Source: Panacagrimonas sp052389915
Lineage (GTDB): Bacteria; Pseudomonadota; Gammaproteobacteria; Nevskiales; Nevskiaceae
DNA: 64,000 nt
Reading direction: 5' to 3'
NCBI GenBank assembly: GCA_052389915.1
Contig: JBQTHL010000015.1
Span: 62,001-126,000, forward strand
Shown here: positions 40,816 to 49,509 of the stretch, in pieces
Position numbering within the stretch: the first letter of the stretch is position 1
Layout: every line of letters begins with the position of its first letter
Translations under genes and position numbers: made by a program
The notes under the pieces: generated by a model
Told to the model about the DNA's origin: nothing
The model's input: only the letters and a program-made list of their open reading frames with translations
Databases searched by the model: none

Positions 40816-41554
40816 GGCGGCTGCCGAAACGGTGATCGAGGTCGAAGGGCTGGCCAAGTCCTTCGGCAAGCGCGCAGCGGTCAGGGGCCTGAGCCTGAAA
40901 GTCAGGCGCGGAGAAATCTTCGGCTTTCTCGGCCCCAACGGCAGCGGCAAGACCACCTCGATCCGCATGCTCTGCGGCCTGCTCACGCCGGACGCGGGTC
41001 GCGGCCAGTGCCTGGGTCGCGACCTGCTGAAGGAATCGCGCGCGATCCGCCGCGAGGTCGGCTACATGACGCAGCGCTTCGGCTGGTACGAAGATCTCTC
41101 CGTGCGCGAAAACTTGGAGTTCGTCGCGCGCATGTACGAGGTCCCTGATCTCGACGCTGTGGTCTCGCGCACCATCGCCGAGCTCGGACTCGAAGCCCGG
41201 CAGGACCAGCTCGTCGGCGGCTTGTCCGGCGGCTGGAAACAGCGGCTGGCGCTCGCCGCGTGCCTGATGCATGGCCCGCGTTTGTTGTTGCTGGACGAGC
41301 CCACGGCCGGCGTCGATCCGCAGGCGAGGCGCGAGTTCTGGGATCAGATCCAGCGGCTCGCGGCCGCAGGGGTGACGGTGCTGGTGAGCACGCACTACAT
41401 GGACGAGGCCGAGCGCTGCACGCGCCTGGGTTACATCGCCTTCGGCGAAATGCTGGCGGAAGGTACGGCCGACGAGTTGCGCGCACAGTTCGGCGTGGAG
41501 CGGCTGGAGGACGTGTTCATCCGCGTGATGCAAGGCAAGGCCGATCCGCGATGA
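40808..41554 (+). CDS. ABC exporter ATP-binding protein
   Basis: From the GTG at 40808 this is 248 residues (a TTG at 40790 lies in the same frame). Walker A is GPNGSGKTT, the signature LSGGWKQRLALAACL and Walker B LLLLDEPTAGVDP, with the switch His in STHYMDEAERC. It belongs to the ABC-2/drug-exporter class, like YbhF. It overlaps the HlyD gene at its start and the permease at its end (ATGA). A single nucleotide-binding domain is seen. Confidence 0.9.
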   Translation: MARAAAETVIEVEGLAKSFGKRAAVRGLSLKVRRGEIFGFLGPNGSGKTTSIRMLCGLLTPDAGRGQCLGRDLLKESRAIRREVGYMTQRFGWYEDLSVRENLEFVARMYEVPDLDAVVSRTIAELGLEARQDQLVGGLSGGWKQRLALAACLMHGPRLLLLDEPTAGVDPQARREFWDQIQRLAAAGVTVLVSTHYMDEAERCTRLGYIAFGEMLAEGTADELRAQFGVERLEDVFIRVMQGKADPR

Positions 41555-42696
41555 GCTTCTGGTCCCGTTATTGGTCTTGGGCTCGATTCTTCGCGGTGGT
41601 GCGCAAGGAGCTGATCCAGTTGCGGCGCGACCGTCTGACCTTCGCGATGATGGTCGGCATTCCGCTGGTGCAGCTCCTGCTGTTCGGCTACGCCATCAAC
41701 AACGATCCCAAACGCCTGCCCACCGCGGTGGTCGACGCGGATCGCACGGAGATCAGTCGCAGCCTGATTGCGGCAGCGCAGAACTCGGCTTACTTCCACA
41801 TCACCCGGACCGGTGAGAGCCTGAGCGAAGCCGACCGGCTGGTGGAACGCGGCGAGGTGCAGTTCGTGCTGCACGTGCCGGCCGGATTCACGCGCAGACT
41901 GATCCGCGGCGAGCGGCCGGCGCTGCTGGTCGAAGCCGACGCCAGCGATCCCGCCGCCGGCAGCAACGCGCTCGCCGCGCTGGAGCCGCTGCTGCGTTCG
42001 GCCTTGCGATACGACCTGGTCGGACCGCTCGCCTCGCTCGCCGCGCAACCCGGCCCGCTGGAGTTGCGCGTGCATCGTCGCTTCAACCCGGAGGGCATCA
42101 GTGCCTACAACATCGTGCCGGGCCTGATGGGCGTGATTCTGACCATGACCATGATGATCATGACCGCGCTCGCAGTCACCCGCGAAGTCGAGCGCGGCAC
42201 CATGGAAAACCTGCTGGCCACGCCGGTGCGGCCGCTGGAAGTGATGCTCGGGAAAATCCTGCCTTACGTCGCCATCGGCAATGTGCAGATCGTGCTGATT
42301 CTGCTGGCCGCCGCGTATCTGTTCGAGGTGCCGCTGGTGGGCAGCCTGATCCTGCTGCTCGTGCTGGCGCAGGCCTTCATTCTGGCCAACCTCGCCATCG
42401 GCATCACCATCTCCACCGTCGCGCAGAACCAGATGCAGGCGATGCAGATGGGCTTCTTCTTTTTCCTGCCCTCGATCCTGCTCTCGGGCTTCATGTTCCC
42501 GTTCCGAGGGATGCCGGACTGGGCTCAGGTGATCGGCAACCTGCTGCCGCTGACACACTTTCTGCGCGTGGTGCGCGGGATTCTGCTCAAGGGCAACGGC
42601 ATCGCGGAGGTGTGGCCGCACCTGTGGCCGCTGCTCGTATTCATTGCGGTGGTACTGGCACTCGGCTTGAGCCGTTTCCGGCGTACGCTCGACTGA
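41551..42696 (+). CDS. ABC-2 type exporter permease (YbhS/YbhR-like)
   Basis: This 381-residue ABC-2 permease has TM1 at about 31-50 (FAMMVGIPLVQLLLFGYAINN). A long periplasmic domain follows, then five TM segments from about residue 185 (GLMGVILTMTMMIMTALAVTRE) to the C-terminus, including the conserved REVERGTMENLLATPVRPLEVMLGKILPY loop and FRGMPDWAQ. It starts within the ATPase stop (ATGA). The set HlyD-ATPase-permease is probably an exporter of hydrophobic compounds. Its 3' end overlaps the convergent WS/DGAT gene by 56 bp. Confidence 0.9.
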   Translation: MSFWSRYWSWARFFAVVRKELIQLRRDRLTFAMMVGIPLVQLLLFGYAINNDPKRLPTAVVDADRTEISRSLIAAAQNSAYFHITRTGESLSEADRLVERGEVQFVLHVPAGFTRRLIRGERPALLVEADASDPAAGSNALAALEPLLRSALRYDLVGPLASLAAQPGPLELRVHRRFNPEGISAYNIVPGLMGVILTMTMMIMTALAVTREVERGTMENLLATPVRPLEVMLGKILPYVAIGNVQIVLILLAAAYLFEVPLVGSLILLLVLAQAFILANLAIGITISTVAQNQMQAMQMGFFFFLPSILLSGFMFPFRGMPDWAQVIGNLLPLTHFLRVVRGILLKGNGIAEVWPHLWPLLVFIAVVLALGLSRFRRTLD

Positions 42697-44089
42697 GCTT
42701 GACCACGACCGCTTGCGCGGCGGGCGCCGAGAGTTGCTCCAGCTCTACGAGTCCAGCTTCCAGATAGTCGATGAAGTGCTGCACGCTGGGCAGGGTGCGC
42801 CGGCAGGCGAGAATGCCAAAGTCGATCCAGTCTCCGCGACGGCCGGTCAGGCTGATGTTCAGGGCCATGCCGTCGGTCAGCACCGACACCGGATACATGC
42901 CGTCCACGCGGCAGCCCTGCCAGTACATCTGCTGGCGCGGGCCGGGCACGTTGGAGATGATCAGGTTGAACGGCAGCGGAGCGTCGCGGCGGCCGATGAG
43001 CAGGTTGAGCATTCCCGGCGCGGTCATCGTCAGCGAGTAGGCCAGAACCTCGGCGGGCTTCATCGCCATGAAGCGGCGCTTGGCGCGGTCCACCGACCCG
43101 GTGATGGCGTGCAGGCGCGCCAGCGGATCGGCCAGATGGGTTCCGAGATTGGCCAGCAGGAGCGCGATCTGGTTTCCCGTTTCGCTGTGATCGCGGCGCA
43201 TGGATACCGGCACCATCGCGATCAGCGGTTTGGACGGCAGCGCGTCCAGATCCAGCAGGTAGCGGCGCAGCGCGGCGGCACACATCGCCAGCACGACGTC
43301 GTTGGTGGTACAGCCCTGCGCGGCGGCCACCGCCCTGACTCGAATGAGCGAGTACGACTGCGCGGCATAGCGCCGCGAGGCGCTGATGCGCTGGTTGAGG
43401 ATGGATGGCGGCGCGTCGAGGCCGCCGACGAAGTCCGGGCTTTTCGCAAGCCATTCCTGCCGCGAGGCGTGCAATTCGCGCACCACCACGGGCACGCTGG
43501 CGACGGCGCCGCGCACGATGTTGGCCAGCATGGCGAGGCCTTTCACCGGCGCATCGAGCGCGTGCTGACGGCGACTGCGCCCGCGCGGAGCAATCGCCCA
43601 GGGCGGCGCGAGTTGCTCCTCGGGGTCCGCCGACATGGACTTGAGCATCAGGCGCGTGCCCGCGATTCCATCGGCAACCGCGTGATGCATCTTCGAGTAG
43701 GTGGCGATGCGTCCGCCCTCGAGCCCTTCGATGAGATAAAGGCGCCAAAGCGGATACGCCCGGTCCAGGTGGCTCGCGTGCATACGCGACACCATCGCCA
43801 GCAGTTGCTTGATCCCACCGGGCTTGGGCAGCGACAGGTGGATGACATGCTGGTCGATGTCGAACTCCGGATCCTCCACCCAGTAGGCGGCGCCGAGCCG
43901 GCTTTCCAGTCGCTGGTTGAACGGCGGCAGCGGCGCCGCATACGAGCGCAGGCGCTCGACCAGCTTCTGCACGAAATCCGGCGGCGCGTCCGGCGGGGGC
44001 GTCAGCAGATTGAGGTAGGCGACGTGCAGCGGCTGGTTGCGCTTCTCCAGGGAGATGAACCCCAGGTCCAGCCCGTTGAGGCGTTTCAT
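42641..44089 (-). CDS. Wax ester synthase / diacylglycerol acyltransferase (WS/DGAT)
   Basis: This is a 482-residue acyltransferase making wax esters or triacylglycerol from acyl-CoA. It starts MKRLNGLDLGFISLE at 44089, as in the family (L..D..F). The catalytic HHxxxDG motif is MHHAVADG, around residue 141. The C-terminal conserved blocks NLIISNVPGPRQQMYW and LNISLTGRRGDWIDFGI are present. Upstream in-frame sequence to 44272 is not family-like. It implies storage of neutral lipids. The 3' end runs 56 bp into the convergent exporter permease gene. Confidence 0.92.
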   Translation of the reverse strand: MKRLNGLDLGFISLEKRNQPLHVAYLNLLTPPPDAPPDFVQKLVERLRSYAAPLPPFNQRLESRLGAAYWVEDPEFDIDQHVIHLSLPKPGGIKQLLAMVSRMHASHLDRAYPLWRLYLIEGLEGGRIATYSKMHHAVADGIAGTRLMLKSMSADPEEQLAPPWAIAPRGRSRRQHALDAPVKGLAMLANIVRGAVASVPVVVRELHASRQEWLAKSPDFVGGLDAPPSILNQRISASRRYAAQSYSLIRVRAVAAAQGCTTNDVVLAMCAAALRRYLLDLDALPSKPLIAMVPVSMRRDHSETGNQIALLLANLGTHLADPLARLHAITGSVDRAKRRFMAMKPAEVLAYSLTMTAPGMLNLLIGRRDAPLPFNLIISNVPGPRQQMYWQGCRVDGMYPVSVLTDGMALNISLTGRRGDWIDFGILACRRTLPSVQHFIDYLEAGLVELEQLSAPAAQAVVVKLSRAYAGNGSSRVPVPPQ

Positions 44090-44187
44090 TTCGACTCCGT
44101 TGGCGAACATACGCGCACCCACTGAAGCGAATGCCATGCCATTGTCCGGAGGGCGCCCGCCGCGCGCCAGAGAAGTTTCCGTGACGA

Positions 44188-44220
44188 CGCTGCGGCCCCG
44201 GCAGATGCGGGGCCGCAGCG
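44188..44220 (-). terminator. Strong GC hairpin downstream of the SMP-30-like gene
   Basis: Perfect 13-bp arms CGCTGCGGCCCCG / CGGGGCCGCAGCG with a 7-base loop lie 15 bp past the stop of the SMP-30-like gene. No clear U-run follows on the minus strand, so it is a terminator-like hairpin rather than a certain intrinsic terminator. Confidence 0.5.
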
Positions 44221-44234
44221 TTTGCGGCGCAGTC

Positions 44235-45326
44235 TCAATCGACAATCGGCTCGGCCAGCGGCGAGGCGACATCGTCCACGAACACCTTCAGCACCTGAAA
44301 GTGTTGCGGCAGCAGCAGCCCCAGCACCGGCGCGTGGTTGGTCACCAGCAGATTGCCCTTGCCGTCGAACGCGATGTTGGCCGGGCCGTCGTAGGGTCCG
44401 AGCGGAGACAGCAGCGGATTACCCAGCCGCGCCGACTCGGTGCCGTCGGAATTCAGGATCGAGATGCCCGAGCTGCCCGGCAGCGCGAGCGCCACGTAGA
44501 GCTTGCCGGAGGCTCCGAAAGCGATGCCGTCCGGCCCAACCGGCAGCAGGTAGTGATGGAACACTTCGAGCTGGTCCTTGGTCGGCTTGTTCACCAGCGG
44601 CAGGGTGTAGATGTAGCCCTGGCCCAGCAGGTTAAGCGTCACCGTGAAGAACACCTTGCTTCGATCCGGCGAGATGCGGATGCCGTTGACGCCGATGTAA
44701 GGCGAGGCCAGCCGCGTGTCCTGGAACCAGACCTGCGGCGCGCCGCCGCCCGGGGGAATGCGCCAGATCGTGGCTTGCAGCGAATCGGTGACGTACAGAT
44801 TGCCGTCGTCGTCGAAGGCCAGGTCGTTGGGTAGCGAAGGCAGGTTCAAGGGCGTGGGCGAGCAGGGCTTCTTGCCCAGGCCCAGCAAGCAGACGGGCAG
44901 ATTGGGATAAGGCGGCGTGTACGAGGTCTGCGCCTCGGTGTTGAGATCGATGCGGAACGTGCCGAGCTGGTTGTTCAGCACCACCAGCTTGCCGAGGCCG
45001 TCGAACGTCAGGCAGGAATTGGCGTGTTCCGCGCCCAGCACCTGTTCGCCCTGGGTCACCAGGGTACGCAGCAGGGTGCCGTCGTTGGCGTCGTACTCGA
45101 ACACGCGCGAAGGCTTGTTGTTGAGCGCGGTGCCGAGCGTGGCAGGCCCGGCGACGTAGACCTTGTCGTCGCGCACCGCGATGCCTTCGGGAAATCCGTT
45201 GGGAATCGGCACCTGCGCCAGTACCGACACGTCCCCGAACTGCGCGGCGGGAGCGGCGACGGAAAACGCCAGCAGTGCGCCGGCGACGGCGGACAGGGAT
45301 TTGAGGGGCTTCGCTTGTCGGGTCAT
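44235..45326 (-). CDS. Exported SMP-30/gluconolactonase-like beta-propeller protein
   Basis: From the ATG at 45326 this is 363 residues with a signal peptide ending near AAPAAQFG. The rest is a six-bladed propeller of the SMP-30/NHL kind: FPEGIAVRDDKVYVAG, LPNDLAFDDDGNLYVTDS, YIGVNGIRISPDRSKVFF, GPDGIAFGASGKLYVAL and GPANIAFDGKGNLLVTNH are the repeated blade motifs with their Asp/Asn metal-site residues. Lactonase or esterase activity is a family-level guess. The gene stands alone and is divergent from the alpha/beta hydrolase. The 252-bp gap to that gene shows no clear features. Confidence 0.8.
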   Translation of the reverse strand: MTRQAKPLKSLSAVAGALLAFSVAAPAAQFGDVSVLAQVPIPNGFPEGIAVRDDKVYVAGPATLGTALNNKPSRVFEYDANDGTLLRTLVTQGEQVLGAEHANSCLTFDGLGKLVVLNNQLGTFRIDLNTEAQTSYTPPYPNLPVCLLGLGKKPCSPTPLNLPSLPNDLAFDDDGNLYVTDSLQATIWRIPPGGGAPQVWFQDTRLASPYIGVNGIRISPDRSKVFFTVTLNLLGQGYIYTLPLVNKPTKDQLEVFHHYLLPVGPDGIAFGASGKLYVALALPGSSGISILNSDGTESARLGNPLLSPLGPYDGPANIAFDGKGNLLVTNHAPVLGLLLPQHFQVLKVFVDDVASPLAEPIVD

Positions 45327-45578
45327 GAGATCTCTCCTTGGGGACCGGGGTGGCCGGGACTTCGGCCTGACCACACGATATTCGCGGCTTGTTTCCGCCG
45401 TGATTCCAAACACTGAAATTTGATGTCAGGACGATGTCGGAGAGCGCAGGTTCCGGATGGGCAACGTTCGGGGACCGTTCATCGCATGACACCCCGGCCC
45501 CTATTTTTCTGTACCCCCTGCGCTGCTACTTTCCGCGGCCGTTTAACCAAACCGTCACGGAATCGCAAAACACCTGTC

Positions 45579-46484
45579 ATGGAAATGTGTTGGTCCGCCG
45601 GCAGCGCCTGCGTCAATGGCCTGCAACTGCACTGGGAAGAAACCGGACCGGCCCATGGCGAACCCGTGCTGCTGGTCATGGGCCTGGGTGGCCAGCTCAT
45701 TCACTGGCCGGATCGCCTGGCCTCCGCGCTGGTGTGGCACGGCTTCCGCGTGATCCGCTTCGACAATCGCGACAGCGGCCTGTCCGGCGACTCCGATCGC
45801 GGCATGCGCATCAATATCGCCCGCGAGTGGCTGCGTTCGCGCTTCGGCCTGCCCGTACAAGCCAACTACACCTTGCACGATATGGCGGACGACGCCATCG
45901 GTCTGCTCGACACGCTCGGCATCGACAAGGCGCACCTGGTCGGCGCCTCGATGGGTGGGATGATTGCGCAGATCATGGCCGGCGCTTACCCGCGCCGCGT
46001 GCGCAGCCTGACCTCGATCATGTCCAGCACCAACCACCCGAAGCTGCCGCCCGCGCGCTTCGATGTGTTGCTGCGCATGGCCGGAGTCGGGCCGCGTCCG
46101 AAGACGCGCGAGCAGGTGATCGAGCGCTCCACGCAGATGCTGCGTCGCGTCGGCAGCCCGGGCTTTCCCACCCCCATCGAATATCGCGCGAACCTGGCCG
46201 GCCGCGCTTACGACCGCGCATTTCGCCCGGCCGGTCATCTGCGCCAGACCCACGCAATACTCGCCACTGGCAGCTTCGAACAACTGCTGCCGCAGATTGT
46301 GGCGCCCACCCAGATCATTCACGGCCTGTCCGACCCGCTGCTGCGCCCGGCCTGCGGCCAGCGCAGCGCCAGCCTCATCCGCGGCTCGAAGTTGGAACTG
46401 ATACCCGGCATGGGCCACGACATGGCACCGAGCCTGATGCCGCGCTGGGCGGAACTGGTTTCGGCCAACGCGGCGCGGGCCTAG
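45579..46484 (+). CDS. Alpha/beta hydrolase, paralogue 2
   Basis: This 301-residue alpha/beta hydrolase is closely related to the one at 37827: VMGLGGQLIHWP, FRVIRFDNRDSGLSGD, GASMGGMIAQIMAGAYP (nucleophile Ser), PTQIIHGLSDPLLRPACGQRSA and GMGHDMAPSLMPRW correspond block for block. The ATG at 45579 matches the start of the paralogue; the frame is open further upstream without homology. The shared C-terminal PRxAEL.SANAAR shows they arose by duplication. The substrate is unknown. Confidence 0.85.
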   Translation: MEMCWSAGSACVNGLQLHWEETGPAHGEPVLLVMGLGGQLIHWPDRLASALVWHGFRVIRFDNRDSGLSGDSDRGMRINIAREWLRSRFGLPVQANYTLHDMADDAIGLLDTLGIDKAHLVGASMGGMIAQIMAGAYPRRVRSLTSIMSSTNHPKLPPARFDVLLRMAGVGPRPKTREQVIERSTQMLRRVGSPGFPTPIEYRANLAGRAYDRAFRPAGHLRQTHAILATGSFEQLLPQIVAPTQIIHGLSDPLLRPACGQRSASLIRGSKLELIPGMGHDMAPSLMPRWAELVSANAARA

Positions 46485-46561
46485 GAATGTTCTGCACAGG
46501 CCCGGTCGGGGCTCAAGCCCCTTCCATTAACCAAGGATCACGCGACACCTTGGCCTGGGAT

Positions 46562-46635
46562 GGTGGATGCGCCTCGCTTATCCACCCTACAGGCCGGCGC
46601 AGCGCAGGGTGGATAAGCGCCCAGCGCATCCACCG
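46562..46635. repeat. GGTGGATGCG palindrome
   Basis: A 74-bp inverted repeat has outer arms GGTGGATGCGC / GCGCATCCACC and inner GCTTATCCACCCT / AGGGTGGATAAGC. It sits in the gap between two convergent genes. The rest of the 218-bp gap shows nothing recognisable. Confidence 0.8.
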
Positions 46636-46702
46636 CTGACGGCATGGCCAGAGAGCACCCGTTTGTTCCGCGATAACCGCCGTAACCGCTCGCTGCCCGC
46701 TT

Positions 46703-47377
46703 CTACACGCGGCTCAGCAAGTCGTCCGGCAAATGCGTGCTGGCGTTGAACGAAACGAGCGCGGGCACGCGCCCTGCCGAAAACGCCAACTCGGTCAGCG
46801 AGGCGTTGTGCACCGCCCGCATGAACCCGGCCATCGCCGTATCCGGCACCTCCAGCACGATGGCCACCACAGCAGCGATGACGCCAGCGGACGTCACCGC
46901 AATCAGGTTTTGTCCAGGCGCAGACGATCCGGTGGCGCGTGACAGCCACCCGGCGACGGTCGCGCGAAACGTCCGCACATCTGGCACCCCGTCGATGAGC
47001 ACGCGACCCTCGACCCAGGCATCGATCTCGACGGAATAAGCGCGCACCGACTCGACGTGGCTGACTGCGCCTTCGCCGCGCAGCTTCAGCTTCTGGCGCT
47101 TCTCGGCCGACGCCAGAATGTGCTGGCCTTCTGCGAATTCGTCGAGCGCAGGCTCCGACTCGATCTGCCGGTCCAGCCCCAGCGGCTCCAGCGCATAGCG
47201 CGCTGTGAGCCGGTGACGCTCGCGCGGTCCGACCCAGACCCGGCTGAAGCGTCGGCCGCGCTCAAGGAAATGCCGCCCCACCGCTTGAGCCTGGGCCCGG
47301 CCCAGGTCGGACAAGCTGTCGTAGCGCTCGGCGCCGAAAGCGGCCTGACCGTGACGCAGAAGAACGAGCGTGCTCAT
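46703..47377 (-). CDS. Histidine phosphatase superfamily protein (second His missing)
   Basis: This 224-residue phosphoglycerate-mutase-like protein has the catalytic RHG motif in LVLLRHGQAAFG at the N-terminus and LSDLGRAQAQAVGRHF after it. The second catalytic His, normally in a SHGG/TSGG-type motif near residue 165, is replaced (VTSAGVIAAVV), so activity may be altered or lost. Other acidic and arginine positions are present. It is divergent from the TlpA-like gene. The substrate is unknown. Confidence 0.82.
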   Translation of the reverse strand: MSTLVLLRHGQAAFGAERYDSLSDLGRAQAQAVGRHFLERGRRFSRVWVGPRERHRLTARYALEPLGLDRQIESEPALDEFAEGQHILASAEKRQKLKLRGEGAVSHVESVRAYSVEIDAWVEGRVLIDGVPDVRTFRATVAGWLSRATGSSAPGQNLIAVTSAGVIAAVVAIVLEVPDTAMAGFMRAVHNASLTELAFSAGRVPALVSFNASTHLPDDLLSRV

Positions 47378-47460
47378 GAAGAGGTGCCGTCACACATATT
47401 TTTGAGGGGATGTTCCGTTCCGCCCTTTTCGCGCAGCGCCGAACCGCGTTAGGGTGGGCG

Positions 47461-48069
47461 ATGAATTCTCCACGCCCCTGCTTCATGAAGCGAATATCCG
47501 CGGTGATCGGCGCCATGTCCTTGGCCCTCCTCCCCGTGCTGACGACGCAGGCCGCAGACGCTCCGCCACCGCCCGCGAAAACCGAGCTGATTCCCTTCGG
47601 TTCCGTCGCGCCCGAGATCAAGGGCCTGATTCTCAACGGCGCGCCCGGCACCAAGTTGTCGCAATACCGCGGCCGGGTGGTGGTGGTGGATTTCTGGGCG
47701 TCCTGGTGCGGCCCCTGCCTGCTGGCCATGCCCGAGCTCAACCGCATGCGCCGCGAGATCGCGCAACTGGGCTGGGGCGATCGCTTCGAGATCGTGGGCG
47801 TGAACGTCGATAACGACATCCCCAAGGCGCGGCGATTCCTGGAAGAAATAAAAGTCGAGTACCCGGTGATCGGCGATCCCATCGGCATCATCATGCGCAG
47901 TTACGGCCCCTGGAAACTGCCGGCCACGTTTCTGCTCGACCCCGAAGGCAAGGTCCACATGATCTGGCTCGGCTACGCCGACTACTTCGGCGACGACATC
48001 AAGAAAATGGCGATCGAGGTGCTGCAACAAACCGGCGCACCCAAACCGCCAACAGCGGCGCCCGGATAG
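47461..48069 (+). CDS. TlpA/ResA-like thiol-disulfide oxidoreductase
   Basis: This is a thioredoxin-fold protein of 202 residues (ATG 47461; the ATG at 47485 would give 194). The signal peptide MKRISAVIGAMSLALLPVLTTQAADA places it in the periplasm. The active site is FWASWCGPC (CxxC), the cis-Pro is in LPATFLLDPEG, and the insertion between strands is typical of TlpA/ResA. It probably keeps periplasmic thiols reduced, for example in cytochrome c maturation. It is convergent with the ATP-grasp-like gene with only 3 bp between stops. Confidence 0.87.
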   Translation: MNSPRPCFMKRISAVIGAMSLALLPVLTTQAADAPPPPAKTELIPFGSVAPEIKGLILNGAPGTKLSQYRGRVVVVDFWASWCGPCLLAMPELNRMRREIAQLGWGDRFEIVGVNVDNDIPKARRFLEEIKVEYPVIGDPIGIIMRSYGPWKLPATFLLDPEGKVHMIWLGYADYFGDDIKKMAIEVLQQTGAPKPPTAAPG

Positions 48070-48072
48070 AAC

Positions 48073-49086
48073 CTATGCCTCTTCGGGGCGAAAAATTCTC
48101 TTCGCTCGCAGGTGGTAAAACGCCTCCCGCGCGAAGCACGACACCAGGTCGGGATAGGTTTTCCATCGTTGCAACCGCGCGCGGCCGCGGACCGGGGACA
48201 ACGCGTCGAGATTTCGCCAGGCCTGTTCGATCTGCCTGCACGCGAGCCGGTGATGGTCCGATCTGGGCCCCCACCATTGGCTGGGACGAAAGATCACCGG
48301 GTTGGTGTTGATCTCCCAGACCTGCGGCCTGCCGTTCACCAGGCTGTAATCGACTCTTCCGTACTGGATGCCGGCCAGTTCGAACACCTGCCGCAGCGCC
48401 TCTTCGTGCGGGTTGGTTTTCAGGTAGGTGCGCTCCTGCTCGAGCAGTGCGGGGGACACGCGCTGCGCTTCCTTGATGACCCATTGTTCGCTGAAGAACA
48501 CGTGGCGCGGAACGATCGCTTCGCCGATGCAGAAGGCGGCGAACTTGTGACGCAGACCCGAAGCGTCTGCGGTTTCGCAGAATTCCGTGACGATCCAGCC
48601 GTTCATGGAACGGCCCCGCCGTCTCAGCTCGTCAATCTGCTTTCCCAGCGCATCGGCGCTGGTCAACAGGGGCGACCGGCTTCCCCGATGATCGTTGGCG
48701 CGACGCAGGAAAACCGGAAACTTCAACTGCTCCATGCGGAATTTGTCGACCGCAAACGACCTGAACCGGTTGATCCCCCGGGAGTACAACAGGCGGTGCA
48801 GCGGCAGCCTTTTCAGGGACCGGGAAGGGTGGTTGAGAACCGGCCCGCGCTCGCTCAGGAAGGCGTGGAGGGCAGCGGCCTGGCTGGCGGTGTTGCCCGA
48901 CAGGAATTCGATATCGGTGAATACATGCAGCGCCTTCGGAAGGCGCGCCCATTGTTCGGGGCCGAGCGCCACCCAGTCTTTGTAGCAATAGAGAAGGCTG
49001 GCCCTTTCGAAATCCGATCCCAGGGTGGCTGCCATGCAGAAGCTGATGGGGCGACTGTTGTGCCGGGTCGTCCAGAAGACGATCAC
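48073..49086 (-). CDS. ATP-grasp-like protein of unknown function
   Basis: From the GTG at 49086 (4-bp overlap with the SnoaL-like gene) this is 337 residues. The C-terminal half has an ATP-grasp shape: FPVFLRRANDH...S (lysine/arginine strand), WIVTEFCET, and FELAGIQYGRVDYSLVNGRPQVWEINTNP, where E-x-N is the metal-binding end of ATP-grasp folds. The N-terminal third is unfamiliar. ATP-grasp enzymes usually form amide bonds or phosphorylate. The operon with a SnoaL-like protein and a FabH-type synthase hints at a small biosynthetic route, which is inference. Confidence 0.7.
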   Translation of the reverse strand: MIVFWTTRHNSRPISFCMAATLGSDFERASLLYCYKDWVALGPEQWARLPKALHVFTDIEFLSGNTASQAAALHAFLSERGPVLNHPSRSLKRLPLHRLLYSRGINRFRSFAVDKFRMEQLKFPVFLRRANDHRGSRSPLLTSADALGKQIDELRRRGRSMNGWIVTEFCETADASGLRHKFAAFCIGEAIVPRHVFFSEQWVIKEAQRVSPALLEQERTYLKTNPHEEALRQVFELAGIQYGRVDYSLVNGRPQVWEINTNPVIFRPSQWWGPRSDHHRLACRQIEQAWRNLDALSPVRGRARLQRWKTYPDLVSCFAREAFYHLRAKRIFRPEEA

Positions 49087-49487
49087 GACGAGCCGCCGCT
49101 TCCTTCCATCGACGGAGAAAGAGAGAAATGGCTGTGCACAGCCTTCCACTCCGCTCCGGCCTCGTGGCGTTGAAGGACGAGGGTCGATCGTCCACGCCTG
49201 AGTTCGAAAGTTCGCGCGGACTCCGACGTCCACAGCGCATTGACCACGGCCATCGTCCGGTCGGCTCCGAGCAGGATGCGAGTGTCCTTGTCCGAGAAGC
49301 GGAAGTCGCGGGTCACGGGCCAGACCTTTTCCCACTGTGCAGTTCGAAGTGCGGCCAGGCCATCGACAACTTCGATCACGGTGCCGAAAGAGAACACCCG
49401 GTCGTCGAACAGAGTTTCTCCCTCGACGAAATTCTGCGAGCGAACCGATTCGGCAAATCGATCCAGCCAGGCTTTCACCGTGTCCAT
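49083..49487 (-). CDS. SnoaL-like / NTF2-fold protein
   Basis: This 134-residue protein has the alpha-plus-beta cone pattern: WLDRFAESVRSQNFVEGETLFDDRVFSFGT, then VWPVTRDFRFSDKDTRILL and GRSTLVLQRHEAGAEWKAVHSHFS, where the C-terminal strand with HSHFS is typical of SnoaL-like domains. It could be a cyclase, an isomerase or a binding protein. It sits 22 bp after fabH and overlaps the ATP-grasp-like gene by 4 bp, so all three are one operon. Confidence 0.75.
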   Translation of the reverse strand: MDTVKAWLDRFAESVRSQNFVEGETLFDDRVFSFGTVIEVVDGLAALRTAQWEKVWPVTRDFRFSDKDTRILLGADRTMAVVNALWTSESARTFELRRGRSTLVLQRHEAGAEWKAVHSHFSLSPSMEGSGGSS

Positions 49488-49509
49488 CTCGAGGAGGACC
49501 CGGCCGGCT

